Source of the DNA: Gammaproteobacteria bacterium
GTDB lineage: Bacteria; Pseudomonadota; Gammaproteobacteria; Arenicellales; UBA868
Length of the DNA stretch: 64,000 nt
Direction of reading: 5' to 3'
NCBI GenBank assembly: GCA_022450155.1
Contig: JAKUQR010000007.1
Coordinates: 82,894 to 146,893 of the forward strand
The notes below the pieces were generated by a model, which saw only the letters and a list, made by a program, of their open reading frames with translations, made no database searches and had not been told where the DNA came from. Below are positions 19,189 to 32,385 of this stretch, in pieces. A program made the translations under genes and the position numbers. The first letter of the stretch is position 1, and every line of letters starts with the position of its first letter.

Positions 19189-20325
19189 ATGCATGTCGCT
19201 GTGGTGGCCGGTGAAACTTCCGGGGATCAACTCGGTGGCGGTGTTCTGGCTTCTCTTCGTGATTTAGTGGGAGACTTGAAGGTCACCGGAGTTGGTGGGA
19301 ACGCCATGGCAGCTCAAGGTCTTGAATCCCTGCATGCAATGGAAGATATTTCCTTGATGGGGCTTGATGGCGTCACAGAAAAGCTTTTAAAGGCCATTCG
19401 AATTCGTAAATCACTTTTCAATACGTTTTTGAACGACCCGCCTGACGTATTCCTGGGTATTGATATACCTGATTTCAATATCTCACTAGAAGAGAGGCTG
19501 AAAGCTCACCGGATACCTACTGCGCACCTGGTAAGCCCTACCGTATGGGCGTGGCGGTCGTACAGGATTCGGAAGATCAGAAGGTCCGTTGACCGAATGA
19601 TGGTGTTATTTCCATTCGAGGAAACCTTTTATAGGTTACACGGCGTATCGGCAAAATTTGTTGGCCATCCTGCGGCAGATGAAATCGATCAGATCACCAG
19701 GAAGCAAGCAAGGGAAAAGCTCACTGGAGAAGGCTTAGAAGTCGATCGAACAACTGTCGCTCTTCTGCCGGGAAGTAGACGATCGGAAATAGATAGCCTG
19801 GGCAGACTGTTCCTAGACACCGCAGAACGACTTGCACAAGTAAACGCCGAAATACAATTTATTTTGCCAGTTGCGAATACCTCGGTTGCCCAGCAACTTC
19901 GAGATCTTGTCGATACACACAAAGGAGGCCAGAATGTCTTTCTGACTGAGCAGAATGCAAGGCTCGCGATTGCAGCGGCCGATGTAGGCCTCATCGCGTC
20001 AGGCACCGCGGCGCTGGAAGCTGCACTCCTTGCTAGGCCGATGGTCGTGGCTTATAAGGTCTCACGGTTGTCCTACCTGCTGGCAAGGCTGTTTGCCAAG
20101 GTGAGACATGTTTCGATGCCTAACCATCTGACTGCTGAGCCTATGGTAAAGGAATTTCTTCAGGATGATGCCAACGTAGATAATCTGTGCGGTGAGATTC
20201 AGCTTGTGTTGACTGACAAGATTTACAGGGAAAAAATAGAACACGCCTTTCAGGGTCTAACAGGGATGCTTCGCAACAATGCGAGTGATACGATCGCGAA
20301 AGAGCTGATTTATATGACAGACTAG
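19189..20325 (+). CDS. lpxB: Lipid-A-disaccharide synthase
   Basis: Peripheral membrane GT19 glycosyltransferase joining UDP-2,3-diacylglucosamine to lipid X. The 378 residues start MHVAVVAGETSGDQLGG, the family N-terminus, after GAGGGAGCAG upstream of ATG 19189. Other typical parts are SPTVWAWR near 118, PFEETFY near 143, VGHPAADE near 158 and the nucleotide-binding ASGTAALEA near 271. It lies 24 bases after lpxA. Confidence 0.96.
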   Translation: MHVAVVAGETSGDQLGGGVLASLRDLVGDLKVTGVGGNAMAAQGLESLHAMEDISLMGLDGVTEKLLKAIRIRKSLFNTFLNDPPDVFLGIDIPDFNISLEERLKAHRIPTAHLVSPTVWAWRSYRIRKIRRSVDRMMVLFPFEETFYRLHGVSAKFVGHPAADEIDQITRKQAREKLTGEGLEVDRTTVALLPGSRRSEIDSLGRLFLDTAERLAQVNAEIQFILPVANTSVAQQLRDLVDTHKGGQNVFLTEQNARLAIAAADVGLIASGTAALEAALLARPMVVAYKVSRLSYLLARLFAKVRHVSMPNHLTAEPMVKEFLQDDANVDNLCGEIQLVLTDKIYREKIEHAFQGLTGMLRNNASDTIAKELIYMTD

Positions 20326-20329
20326 AGGT

Positions 20330-20911
20330 GTGAGCACTACGGATCTTTGGGGAGGCGTTGATGAAGTGGGCAGAGGCCCTTTGGCCGGTCCGGTTGTCGC
20401 CGCAGCGGTAATATTGGAACAGGGCGTACGCCTGAGCGGAATACGGGACTCAAAGAAAGTTCCTGCTAGTCGAAGGCAGGAGCTTTCCGATCTGATACGC
20501 CGCATGTCGGTCTCTTGGGCGATAGCCGCTGCGACTGTTTCTGAAGTAGACCACTATAATATCCACCAGGCCACATTGCTTGCCATGCGGCGGGCGGTCC
20601 TTGGCTTGAATGTGGCTCCAACGTATTTGTATGTTGATGGCACTGTATACCCAGATATCCGTTGCCCGGGTGAAGCTGTGGTGCGAGCTGATGAGAATAT
20701 CCACGTAGTGGCGGCGGCATCGATACTGGCAAAGGTGGCAAGAGATCGTATCATGATAGCCATGAGCAAAATATATCCTGGTTATGGCTTTGAGAGGCAC
20801 AAGGGATATCCGACATCTTCGCACTTGGATACGCTAAGTCGGCTGGGGCCCTGTGCAATTCACCGGACAAGTTACCAGCCGGTGAGAATCCTGCTGGAAG
20901 GGCGGGTCTGA
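20330..20911 (+). CDS. rnhB: Ribonuclease HII
   Basis: Cuts the RNA strand of RNA:DNA hybrids and removes single ribonucleotides from DNA. The 193 residues contain the N-terminal motif VDEVGRGPLAGPV (10-22), with the first two acidic metal ligands, and further acidic residues in YVDGT and SILAKVARDRIM. The start is GTG 20330, 4 bases after lpxB. The lpxB-rnhB-dnaE order is conserved in the Pseudomonas-type cluster. Confidence 0.95.
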   Translation: MSTTDLWGGVDEVGRGPLAGPVVAAAVILEQGVRLSGIRDSKKVPASRRQELSDLIRRMSVSWAIAAATVSEVDHYNIHQATLLAMRRAVLGLNVAPTYLYVDGTVYPDIRCPGEAVVRADENIHVVAAASILAKVARDRIMIAMSKIYPGYGFERHKGYPTSSHLDTLSRLGPCAIHRTSYQPVRILLEGRV

Positions 20912-20932
20912 TCGTTTGCACCTGGTAGACCA

Positions 20933-23900
20933 ATGAACAAGACAGCATTTCTTCACTTGGATGTACACACCGAGTATTCGCTTGGCGACAGTATCGTCCG
21001 GGTAAAGGAGTTGGTTAAAACGGCGAAGTCAATGTTGATGCCGGCAGTCGCGATGACGGACCTGTCAAATCTATACGGGGGCATCAAATTTATCCGTGCT
21101 TGCGTCGATAATGGTGTCAAGCCATTGATTGGTGTCGATGTCGAGGTTGTGGAAGAAAATGGCATGACACAAGGACGCCTTATCCTGCTTTGTCGAAATA
21201 ATGCCGGGTATCGACATGTTTGTGAATTGCTGACGAATGCTTATACGCTTGATGTAGATTCTGCAAAGGTCGCTATCGGGTTTAGTGAATTAAGCAAAGG
21301 CTGCGGCGATCTTATAGCAATCTCGCCCAGCATTGACGGCGCAATTGGTAAATTGATGTACGCAGGAAAGTCAGATCAGGCGAGAATGACTGCCGAGAAA
21401 TATTCTTACATGTTTCCCGAGGCTTTTTACCTGGAAATCACCAGAACAAACCGAAGGGGTGAAGGCGAGTATGAATTGCAAGCCTTGCGACTGGCATCTG
21501 AGCAAAAAATTCCACTCGTTGCAGGCAATGCTGTGCGATTCTTGAGTCGCGATGATTTTACCGGCCATGATATTCGAGTATGTATTCATGAAGGTAACGT
21601 ACTGCAAGATCCCCGGCGGGTGAGACGCTATACCGACCAGCAGTACTTTAAAAGTCAGTCGGAAATGGTTGCCCTATTTAATGATATTCCATCTGCTCTT
21701 GGAAATACCCTAGAAATTGCGAAGAGATGTAATGTCTTTCTTGAGATGGGTAAAACCTACATGCCGATGTACCCATCTGTGACGCACAAGTCTGAAGATG
21801 AAATGCTGAAGGAAGCTACCCGCGCAGGCCTGAAATACAGATTTGAGCAGCACGCAGTAAAAGATGCGGACTACGACCACTACTCGAAGCGATTACAGAT
21901 TGAGCTGGAAACAATTGTTCAGATGGGATTTTCCGGGTATTTTTTGATCGTTGCAGACTTCGTTAAATGGGCAAAAGAAAACGATATTCCTGTTGGTCCG
22001 GGTCGAGGCTCTGGAGCTGGATCTTTAGCTGCTTACTCACTGGGGATAACAGCTCTCGACCCAATTCGCTATGGACTTTTGTTTGAACGCTTTCTCAATC
22101 CGGAACGGGTTTCCTTGCCCGATTTCGATATTGATTTCTGTATGTACGGGCGTGACAGAGTTATAGAGTATGTGAGTCAGAAATATGGCAGGGACCGGGT
22201 CGCTCAGATTATTACTTATAACACCCTGGCTGCCAGGGCCGTCGTTCGAGATGTTGGCCGTGTGATGGAGCACCCATATGGGTTTTGCGACACCCTGGCG
22301 AAAATGATTCCATTTGAGGTCGGGATGACACTTGATAGAGCTCTGGATCAAGATGAAGGGTTAAAGGAGCGATATACCAACGATGCCGACGTCACCCAGT
22401 TGATTGATAACGCAAGACTGCTCGAGGGGCTCCCGCGCAACGCCGGCAAACATGCAGGTGGCTTGGTAATCGCACCTGACCCGATCACTCGCTATACGCC
22501 TTTGTACCAGGAACCGGGTATGAGTCAGCCTGTAACGCAATACGATAAGGACGATCTGGAGGCAATAGGCCTCGTAAAATTTGACTTCCTGGGGCTAAGA
22601 ACCCTAACGGTTATTGACTGGTCGGTAAAAAATATTAATCTTAAGCGATCAGATACGGGCCGTGAGTTGATTGATATCGAGCAACTTGCTCTTGATGATC
22701 AGAAAGTATATTCGCTTATCTGCACTGGTTATACAACGGGACTGTTTCAACTTGAATCCAGAGGTATGCAGGAACTTATCCAGAGATTAATGCCCGATCA
22801 CTTTGACGAACTGATTGCTCTAGTGGCCTTATTTAGACCGGGACCGCTTCAGTCCGGAATGGTGGACGACTTTGTCAGCAGGAAACACGGTCATGAAGAG
22901 GTTCGCTATCCTCATCCAACTCTCATCGAGATCTTAAGGCCAACATACGGAGTGATTCTCTACCAAGAGCAAGTAATGGAGATCGCTCGTGTTTTATCTG
23001 GTTATACACTGGGATCTGCCGATTTGCTTCGACGAGCGATGGGAAAGAAAAAACCTGAAGAAATGCGTGAGCAACGTCAGTCGTTTGTTGAGGGTGCTGC
23101 TGAAAGACAGGTCGATCGAGCGAATGCAACGTATATTTTTGATTTAATCGAAAAATTTGCAGGTTACGGATTCAATAAATCTCATTCAGCTGCCTACGCA
23201 CTTCTGAGCTATCAGACGGCATGGCTCAAGACCCACTACCCATCGGAGTTCATGGCGGCTTGTATGTCTGCAGATATGGAACACACGGACAAACTCGTCG
23301 TACTTGTTAATGAAGCAAAGCGAATGGGTATTCCGCTACTTGCTCCTGATATAAATCAGTCCGACCGCGAGTTCAAGGTCGATGAGGGTGGATCTATTCG
23401 TTATGGACTTGGTGCCATAAAAGGCATGGGTGAGCGAGTAATCGACTCACTGTTAAATGAGCGTGCGGCCCATGGTGAATTTAGTGACTTGCACTCGTTA
23501 TGCCGCAGAGTTGACCAGTACCGCGTTACCAAGAAGGTGTTTGAAGCGTTGATTATGTCTGGGTCTTTAGATTGTCTTGGTTCGATCAGGGCTGCACATT
23601 GGGCGATGCTGCCCCAGACCGTCGAACTGGTTGACCAGATGGCTGAAGATCAGTCTTCCGGGCAAAATGATATGTTCGGTCTCGAGTCTAGTGCAATGGT
23701 CGGTGATCTAGCAGTATCAGTACCAGACTGGTCCTCAAGGAAAGCCCTAGAGAATGAAAGGCAGGCACTGGGACTGTATCTAAGCGGTCACCCTATCGAT
23801 CATGTACATGATGAACTTGATGCCCTAGTAGCTGGAAGCATTGCTGAGACTCGTCCAACCCCGGAACGAAGAATATGTTTAGCCGGTCTGGGTTCTGCTT

Positions 23901-24427
23901 TACGCGCCTTCAACAACAAAAGAGGTGAAACCGCAGCGTTCTTTAGCTTGGATGATGGATCTGCCTGCGCGGATGTCACAGTATCAAGCGATCTTTATCA
24001 AAGCGTAAGAAACATCATTGAAACATCTGAGATCCTGCTGGTTGAAGGTCTGTGCTCCTTGGATGATCGCACCGGACAATTGCGGTTAAAAGCTGACCAG
24101 ATCAAAACTCTGCGGCAGATTCGAGAAGCGGGACTCACCAGGTTGGTCGTGCTACTGGACATAAAGGGTAATATCGAGAGCCAGATAGTTGATCTGCAAG
24201 CCGTGCTGGATAATTACCGACCGGGTTCAACTTCTGTCTGTGTCGAGTACTGTAATGCGAAAGGTGATAAGGCTGTCATAAATTTGGGTTCTGACTGGAC
24301 AGTTCAAGTGGGTGAAGAGACGATTGAACAACTGGTCGAGATATTTGGCGCGGGATCACTCCGTTACATCTACGATAAAACCAGATTCAAAGATCAACCG
24401 GACTTGCTGTCATACCGGGCCGCTTGA
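20933..24427 (+). CDS. dnaE: DNA polymerase III subunit alpha
   Basis: Catalytic subunit of the replicative polymerase. The 1164 residues match the DnaE1 length. In order: a PHP domain from residue 6 (HLDVHTEYS), the palm with PDFDIDFC near 397 holding two catalytic Asp residues and the third in VKFDFLGLRT near 548, fingers with YQEQVMEIA near 677, a beta-clamp/HhH region, and a C-terminal OB fold and tau-binding part. The ATG at 20933 gives the expected MNKTAFLHLDVHTEYS opening. No proofreading domain, as expected for DnaE. Confidence 0.97.
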   Translation: MNKTAFLHLDVHTEYSLGDSIVRVKELVKTAKSMLMPAVAMTDLSNLYGGIKFIRACVDNGVKPLIGVDVEVVEENGMTQGRLILLCRNNAGYRHVCELLTNAYTLDVDSAKVAIGFSELSKGCGDLIAISPSIDGAIGKLMYAGKSDQARMTAEKYSYMFPEAFYLEITRTNRRGEGEYELQALRLASEQKIPLVAGNAVRFLSRDDFTGHDIRVCIHEGNVLQDPRRVRRYTDQQYFKSQSEMVALFNDIPSALGNTLEIAKRCNVFLEMGKTYMPMYPSVTHKSEDEMLKEATRAGLKYRFEQHAVKDADYDHYSKRLQIELETIVQMGFSGYFLIVADFVKWAKENDIPVGPGRGSGAGSLAAYSLGITALDPIRYGLLFERFLNPERVSLPDFDIDFCMYGRDRVIEYVSQKYGRDRVAQIITYNTLAARAVVRDVGRVMEHPYGFCDTLAKMIPFEVGMTLDRALDQDEGLKERYTNDADVTQLIDNARLLEGLPRNAGKHAGGLVIAPDPITRYTPLYQEPGMSQPVTQYDKDDLEAIGLVKFDFLGLRTLTVIDWSVKNINLKRSDTGRELIDIEQLALDDQKVYSLICTGYTTGLFQLESRGMQELIQRLMPDHFDELIALVALFRPGPLQSGMVDDFVSRKHGHEEVRYPHPTLIEILRPTYGVILYQEQVMEIARVLSGYTLGSADLLRRAMGKKKPEEMREQRQSFVEGAAERQVDRANATYIFDLIEKFAGYGFNKSHSAAYALLSYQTAWLKTHYPSEFMAACMSADMEHTDKLVVLVNEAKRMGIPLLAPDINQSDREFKVDEGGSIRYGLGAIKGMGERVIDSLLNERAAHGEFSDLHSLCRRVDQYRVTKKVFEALIMSGSLDCLGSIRAAHWAMLPQTVELVDQMAEDQSSGQNDMFGLESSAMVGDLAVSVPDWSSRKALENERQALGLYLSGHPIDHVHDELDALVAGSIAETRPTPERRICLAGLGSALRAFNNKRGETAAFFSLDDGSACADVTVSSDLYQSVRNIIETSEILLVEGLCSLDDRTGQLRLKADQIKTLRQIREAGLTRLVVLLDIKGNIESQIVDLQAVLDNYRPGSTSVCVEYCNAKGDKAVINLGSDWTVQVGEETIEQLVEIFGAGSLRYIYDKTRFKDQPDLLSYRAA

Positions 24428-24492
24428 AACACGGTTAAAGTGTGGGAATTGGGATAAAATGAACTGGTCCGATGTGAGATTTAGGTAACTGT

Positions 24493-25455
24493 GTGGTGGA
24501 TAATTTTCTGGAGTTCGAAAAGCCGATCGAAGAACTTTCGGCAAAGATAGAAGAGCTTGAAAGGGTCAGTCAGACTCAAAACCTAGATCTGAGCGAACAG
24601 ATCAACAATCTTGAAGACAGAAGACAGAAAGTCACACACGACATTTTTTCCTCTCTCGATCCTTGGCAAATCACTCAGATTGCCCGTCATCCGATGCGTC
24701 CCTACACCCTTGACTACGTGGGTTTCGTTATTGCCGGGTTCCAAGAACTTCACGGCGACCGTATGTTTGCCGATGATAGATCGATTATTGCGGGTATCGG
24801 AAAGATCGACCAGCGGAACGTTGCGCTAATTGGGCACCAAAAAGGTCGGAATACACGGGAGAAACTGCGACGCAACTTTGGTATGCCTAAACCGGAAGGA
24901 TACCGAAAGGCGCAAAGGGTTATGAAACTCGCAGAAAAATTTGGCCTCCCTATTGTGACACTGATCGATACGCCAGGAGCTTATCCTGGCGTTGATGCGG
25001 AAGAGAGGGGTCAAAGTGAGGCAATAGCTCGTTCGCTCTCAGTAATGATTGCCTTAAGGGTCCCTGTTATTACAGCAGTTATCGGGGAGGGAGGATCCGG
25101 GGGAGCCCTGGCTATCGGGGTTTGTGATCGCTTGATAATGATGGAGTATTCCACCTATTCGGTGATTTCACCGGAAGGTTGTGCGTCTATCTTATGGAAA
25201 AGTCCGGATAAGGCACCCGAGGCCGCAGCAGCTATGAAGATCACATCAGCCGATCTAAAGAAGTTAGGATTAGTTGATGAGATTGTTCCGGAACCTTTGG
25301 GGGGGGCGCACCGCGACCCCGAGCAGGCAGCTGCGCATCTAAACGCCAGTTTGGTTCGCCATCTTGAAGAAGTTTCAAGTTGGACAATCCCGGAGCTGCT
25401 GGGCAAACGTTACGAACGACTACAGTCATTTGGCCAATTTCAGAACGGAATATAA
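24493..25455 (+). CDS. accA: Acetyl-CoA carboxylase carboxyltransferase subunit alpha
   Basis: With AccD transfers the carboxyl group from biotin to acetyl-CoA, the first committed step of fatty acid synthesis. The 320 residues are full length with the usual N-terminal [11 protein letters not shown], and crotonase-fold motifs [27 protein letters not shown] and [10 protein letters not shown]. It starts with GTG (24493, or the adjacent GTG 24496). It lies 65 bases after dnaE and 20 bases before tilS. Confidence 0.96.
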   Translation: MVDNFLEFEKPIEELSAKIEELERVSQTQNLDLSEQINNLEDRRQKVTHDIFSSLDPWQITQIARHPMRPYTLDYVGFVIAGFQELHGDRMFADDRSIIAGIGKIDQRNVALIGHQKGRNTREKLRRNFGMPKPEGYRKAQRVMKLAEKFGLPIVTLIDTPGAYPGVDAEERGQSEAIARSLSVMIALRVPVITAVIGEGGSGGALAIGVCDRLIMMEYSTYSVISPEGCASILWKSPDKAPEAAAAMKITSADLKKLGLVDEIVPEPLGGAHRDPEQAAAHLNASLVRHLEEVSSWTIPELLGKRYERLQSFGQFQNGI

Positions 25456-25475
25456 ACGCGACAAGTAGCGTGCCT

Positions 25476-26837
25476 ATGTTTGATAGTGAAGTAGTACGAT
25501 TTGCACAGGACAAAAACGCTCGTCGACTATTGGTGGCGTTAAGCGGTGGTGTAGATTCGATTTCTCTACTGCACAAGTTGTGTGAATTACGTACGCGTTA
25601 CGACCTTAATATAGTTGCTTTGCATGTCGATCATCAGATTCAGCCTGAATCTGAACAGTGGATGAGACATTGTCAGGCTCAGTGTGATGAGTTCGAAGTA
25701 CCTATAAAAACAGTAAGACTCACATTGCAGGAGTCCGGACACGGACAAGAGGCGGCTGCAAGGCAGGCCCGCTACGATTGGTTCCGCTCTCAGGTCGGCC
25801 CTGCGGATGTCTTAGTGATGGCGCACCATATGGGGGATCAGGTCGAGACCGTCTTGTTGCGGCTATTTAGAGGATCGGGTTTGCTGGGACTCGGGGCAAT
25901 GCACGAGATGAGAAAATTCGGTTTGGGTTGGCTGGCACGACCACTGCTGAAAGTGTCCAAGGAAGAGATCGTAGCTTATGTTAGAGAAAATGATCTTCGG
26001 TACATAGAAGATCCAAGTAATTTCGATATCCATATTGATAGAAATTTTGTACGGCACGAGCTACTACCGCTGATTCGCTCACGTTGGTCCGGTGTCGATC
26101 AAACAATTTCCCGAAGTTCAGATCATCTCAAATCAATTCAGTCCAGCTTAGACAAGAGTGCCAGGTCGGATCTTAGAATGTTTCTTTACCTTAATAGACC
26201 TACTCTATTGGGCGACTATGGCTGTGTGAGAGTCAGTGACCTGATCAGACTCGATCAAACTCGAGTTGTTGAGGTATTACGCTACTGGATCCGGTGCGAG
26301 GGGCTTGATCTACCGAGTACTGGAAAAATGAATGAACTGATTAGACAAGTTGTTGGGAACGGCACTAAAGGCCGTGGAGGTATACGATGGCAACAGGGCG
26401 AATTTCGTGTGTATCGGGAATTTCTCTACCTACTTCCGGCACAGCCCAAGTTATGCAGTCCAACGCCACAACGCTGGCAGGGACAGGATGCCATGTGCAT
26501 AAAGGAAGTCGATATAGCATTGTCGTTACGCCGTTGTCGGGGTAGGGGAATCAGGCTATCTTCAAATAATAACTCGCAATTTATTCTTGATTGGCAGCAT
26601 AGGGACCGTGTTTTCCATCCTTACGGGTCTGTTCACAAACGAACCATTAAGAATCTGTTCCAAGAAAAAGGAATTCCACCATGGGAGCGATGCAGACTGC
26701 CTTATGTGTATCTGGATGACGATCTGGTCTGTATACCAGGCTTGGCAGTGGAACAACACTATGCCGCTTCGGGCACCGAAATAGGGCTGGAAATCAATAT
26801 TTCTGGAGCTCAAACGCGTCGCCCAGATTCGGGATGA
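25476..26837 (+). CDS. tilS: tRNA(Ile)-lysidine synthase
   Basis: Modifies C34 of the tRNA-Ile CAU anticodon to lysidine so that it reads AUA. From ATG 25476 (GTG 25470 is an alternative) it has 453 residues; a longer frame from 25380 would overlap accA. The PP-loop SGGVDS is at residues 23-28, and the TilS-specific GHGQEAAARQARYDWF and GLLGLGAM follow. A mid substrate-binding domain and a C-terminal TilS-C domain (about 365-440, with RGRGIRL and RVFHPYG) are present. Confidence 0.94.
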   Translation: MFDSEVVRFAQDKNARRLLVALSGGVDSISLLHKLCELRTRYDLNIVALHVDHQIQPESEQWMRHCQAQCDEFEVPIKTVRLTLQESGHGQEAAARQARYDWFRSQVGPADVLVMAHHMGDQVETVLLRLFRGSGLLGLGAMHEMRKFGLGWLARPLLKVSKEEIVAYVRENDLRYIEDPSNFDIHIDRNFVRHELLPLIRSRWSGVDQTISRSSDHLKSIQSSLDKSARSDLRMFLYLNRPTLLGDYGCVRVSDLIRLDQTRVVEVLRYWIRCEGLDLPSTGKMNELIRQVVGNGTKGRGGIRWQQGEFRVYREFLYLLPAQPKLCSPTPQRWQGQDAMCIKEVDIALSLRRCRGRGIRLSSNNNSQFILDWQHRDRVFHPYGSVHKRTIKNLFQEKGIPPWERCRLPYVYLDDDLVCIPGLAVEQHYAASGTEIGLEINISGAQTRRPDSG

Positions 26838-26939
26838 CGCTTAACCGTTGTTCTCGGTGGCCATGTCTGGTAATCTAACCGTCCGTCAGGTATGGCGGAG
26901 CACGTTCGTTCGAGTGTGCTGTTTTATCTCCGCGAATCC

Positions 26940-29476
<2,537 letters not shown>

Positions 29477-29515
29477 TTTTGCGCCGATTATTTCGTTGAC
29501 TTGGGAGAGAAAGAG

Positions 29516-30856
29516 GTGGGCGTGAGGATTGCCGGTGTCACTGGGCGTGAAATTATCGACTCAAGAGGTAATCCGACAGTACAGGCAGTTGTAGCCTTAA
29601 CCGACGGATCAATAGGTACTGCCGCAGTGCCTTCGGGCGCTTCAACCGGCAGCCTTGAGGCGGTGGAACTCAGGGATGGCGACCCATCAAGGTATTCTGG
29701 CCTTGGTGTTTTGCGTGCAGTTGAAAATATAAATACTGAGATCTCAAGATGCGTTTTTGAGCAGGATCCATTTGAGCAATCCGAGATAGACAATGCGCTT
29801 GTTGTTCTTGATGGCACGCCCAACAAATCACGCCTTGGCGCCAATGCCATCTTAGCCGTATCACTTGCGATAGCCCGTGCGAGTGCATGCAGTATCAGAT
29901 TGCCACTCTATCGGTATTTGGCCAAGATGTTTGGCGGCGGTGCTGGTGATAGTGTTCTGCCTGTTCCCCAGATAAATATTCTGAATGGAGGAGCTCATGC
30001 AGACAATCGTATTGATTTCCAGGAGTTTATGATCCTACCGGTCGGTTCGACTAGTATTGCCGATGCAGTCAGGGTGGGTGCCGATGTATTCCACATGCTG
30101 AGAACAATTCTTAAGCAAATGGGTCTGAGCACTGGAGTGGGTGATGAGGGTGGATTTGCGCCTGAAATATGCTCCAATGAACAAGCCATAGAGGTTGTGC
30201 TCGAGGCGATTACCCAGGCAGGCTATGTACCCGGCGTAGATGTTTACCTCGGTCTGGACATTGCGAGCTCAGAGTTTTTTCGTGATGGCCGATATTGTTT
30301 AGAAGGTGACGATCAGACTTATACATCGGAAGAATTTGTTCAATTGATTATGACCTGGGTAGAGCGGTATCCGATTTTGACTGTTGAGGATGCGATGGCA
30401 GAAGATGACTGGGAGGGTTGGGAATCGATTACGCGAGTCGTCGGTGATCGTATACAACTCACAGGTGATGATCTGTTTGTAACCAATCCTAAAATACTTG
30501 CAAAAGGGATAGAGCGTAAAATTGCAAATTCAATATTAATCAAAGTTAATCAGATCGGCACACTGTCCGAGACATTTGAGGCGATTCGTATGGCCAAAGC
30601 AGCGGATTATGGTGTCACGATCTCACATCGATCGGGTGAGACTGAAGACACTACGATAGCCGATCTAGCCGTTGCCACAGGTGCTGGACAGATTAAAACA
30701 GGTTCTCTGTGCAGATCGGAACGTGTTTCAAAATACAACAGGCTGATGGTGATAGAGGAGGAACTGGGTTCGGCATCATCATTTGCTGGGCTGAATGGTT
30801 TTCCTCATTATAAGAAGGGCGTTTCGACACCCAACCCTGCGACATACAGTCGATAG
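29516..30856 (+). CDS. eno: Enolase
   Basis: Converts 2-phosphoglycerate to phosphoenolpyruvate; in many proteobacteria it also scaffolds the RNA degradosome. There is no ATG at the front; GTG 29516 (after GGGAGAG) and GTG 29522 (after AAGAGG) both fit, giving 446 or 444 residues. Active-site motifs are [31 protein letters not shown] and [10 protein letters not shown]. Placement between kdsA and ftsB is standard, and the PEP it makes is also the kdsA substrate. Confidence 0.95.
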   Translation: MGVRIAGVTGREIIDSRGNPTVQAVVALTDGSIGTAAVPSGASTGSLEAVELRDGDPSRYSGLGVLRAVENINTEISRCVFEQDPFEQSEIDNALVVLDGTPNKSRLGANAILAVSLAIARASACSIRLPLYRYLAKMFGGGAGDSVLPVPQINILNGGAHADNRIDFQEFMILPVGSTSIADAVRVGADVFHMLRTILKQMGLSTGVGDEGGFAPEICSNEQAIEVVLEAITQAGYVPGVDVYLGLDIASSEFFRDGRYCLEGDDQTYTSEEFVQLIMTWVERYPILTVEDAMAEDDWEGWESITRVVGDRIQLTGDDLFVTNPKILAKGIERKIANSILIKVNQIGTLSETFEAIRMAKAADYGVTISHRSGETEDTTIADLAVATGAGQIKTGSLCRSERVSKYNRLMVIEEELGSASSFAGLNGFPHYKKGVSTPNPATYSR

Positions 30857-30862
30857 GAATGC

Positions 30863-31156
30863 ATGTCCCACAGAGTATTGCTCGGCACCTTGTTATTGCT
30901 TTTTGTCCTTCTTCAATACGCTATATGGGCTGGAAAAAATAATGTGCTCGATCTAATCACCCTCAATTCAACACTGAGCGAGTTGAGAGAGCAGAACAAG
31001 AAGCTGCGAAAAAGAAACGATCAGCTACATGCTGAGGTGATTGACATAAAAAGCAGATTGAGTGCGATAGAAGCACGCGCGCGATCAGAACTGGGCTTGA
31101 TCAAGCCTGGCGAGACGTTTTTTCAAATCATTGAAAAAAAAGAAGAAAAGAAGTAG
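30863..31156 (+). CDS. ftsB: Cell division protein FtsB (DivIC family)
   Basis: Bitopic inner-membrane protein that forms the FtsQ-FtsB-FtsL divisome subcomplex. The 97 residues consist of one N-terminal membrane helix (about 5-23), a coiled coil with heptads of Leu (about 30-70), and the family C-terminal motif ARSELGLIKPGETFF. It starts 6 bases after eno, the normal eno-ftsB pair. The ispD/ispF genes that often follow are absent; the next gene converges from the other strand. Confidence 0.93.
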   Translation: MSHRVLLGTLLLLFVLLQYAIWAGKNNVLDLITLNSTLSELREQNKKLRKRNDQLHAEVIDIKSRLSAIEARARSELGLIKPGETFFQIIEKKEEKK

Positions 31157-31180
31157 ACAATTATTCGCAGACAGCAATCC

Positions 31181-32239
31181 CTATCTAGGTTCTTGAAGCC
31201 TATAGGGCAGGGGCAGAGTTGTGAACTGTTCGTTACCTTGAACTCTATAGCAGTAAACGTTTTTGGCTTCCAAGAAACCGGAAACACTTAACAGGCACTC
31301 CGTGTTGATTCCGTCCAGGGCGCTGGCGTTTACGATGGTACCAGCCTTTTCGTTCAGTGCATCAGCCAAATAAACAGGCTGACCCACGCTGACTTCACCC
31401 GCGCTATTGATCTTTCCCCGTAGTACACGTTGCTTGACTCGACCGAGGTATCGCAGTCGTGCAACAATTTCCTGACCTGGATAACAACCCTTGGTGAAAC
31501 TTACACCAGATACCAAATCAAGGTTGATGTTTTGTGGTGTAAAGAGACCACTGGTCAATGCAGTTACAGTGGCAATGCCGTGGCGGATCTGGAGCAGGTT
31601 CCAATAATCCGAACCTAGAAGCGTAATATTTTCGCCAGTTTCTTCAATAAATTCGATAGCATCAGTCACTGGAACAACAATAAGTTGAGCTGGTGGGCCA
31701 GGCTCTGAATCACCATGGCATTCTTTGGGCCACGCAGATCCAATTTGGCACGAGGTAGATGTTGAAAACCGATCAAGTTCTACATCTCCGCTGAGGCACA
31801 TAACTGCTAAGTCAGAACAGACTCGGAAGGTCACATCCGCGCGGAGGACGAACATCTTCAGTCGATCAAGCAAAGGAGTGACATTTGAATGATGAGTCAC
31901 CATGTAGATAGCGCCATTCATCGGAAAGAGGCGAAACGTTGCGAGAACCCGTCCTTTGGGGTTGCAATAAGCTCCAAAAAGAAATCGTGTGTCTCCTAAA
32001 TCTTTGATATCACAAGTTACTTGGCTTTGCAAAAAAGATTCAGCATCCTTTCCTTCGCAGCACATAACAGATTCCTGTGTACACGGGACGGCGAACTGAC
32101 CAGGCACCTGTTGTTGAGATTGGGGGAATACCGTTCGCTGTCCCTCTGCAATTGCCCCGCCCTTTGACTCGAGTAACGCCAGCCAGGAGGGGTCAATTGA
32201 CGATTTATGGGTCTTGCTTGTCACAGGGAGATGACTCAT
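31181..32239 (-). CDS. ygfZ: Folate-binding protein YgfZ (Fe-S cluster repair/assembly)
   Basis: Tetrahydrofolate-dependent protein related to the glycine-cleavage T-protein and needed for activity of several Fe-S enzymes. The 352 residues contain the YgfZ signature KGCYPGQEIVARLRYLG with its essential Cys (near residue 251) and an N-terminal GCV_T-like domain with QSQVTCDI and NPKGRVLATFRLF. It diverges from the succinate dehydrogenase gene set, whose SdhB carries three Fe-S clusters, a fitting neighbourhood. ATG at 32239. A Thr/Lys/Gln-rich N-terminal extension of about 45 residues has no clear match. Confidence 0.92.
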   Translation of the reverse strand: MSHLPVTSKTHKSSIDPSWLALLESKGGAIAEGQRTVFPQSQQQVPGQFAVPCTQESVMCCEGKDAESFLQSQVTCDIKDLGDTRFLFGAYCNPKGRVLATFRLFPMNGAIYMVTHHSNVTPLLDRLKMFVLRADVTFRVCSDLAVMCLSGDVELDRFSTSTSCQIGSAWPKECHGDSEPGPPAQLIVVPVTDAIEFIEETGENITLLGSDYWNLLQIRHGIATVTALTSGLFTPQNINLDLVSGVSFTKGCYPGQEIVARLRYLGRVKQRVLRGKINSAGEVSVGQPVYLADALNEKAGTIVNASALDGINTECLLSVSGFLEAKNVYCYRVQGNEQFTTLPLPYRLQEPR

Positions 32240-32334
32240 GAATATTCATGTTGTTTCTGTATAGAACAGGGTAATTTGACTAAAGACTCGGGTCGGTAAG
32301 CATATCATGCGCTCTCAAGGCCAATGGTTCACAA

Positions 32335-32362
32335 TCGACCTCTGCCGAACTTGTATTATAGT
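32335..32362 (+). promoter_or_regulatory. Candidate promoter for the succinate dehydrogenase genes
   Basis: TCGACC (32335-32340) and TATAGT (32357-32362) lie 16 bases apart, 24 bases before the GTG of the SdhAF4-like gene. Four of six and five of six bases match the sigma70 consensus. The whole divergent region to ygfZ is 146 bases. Confidence 0.35.
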
Positions 32363-32385
32363 CACAAAGCGGAGAAAATTAATCT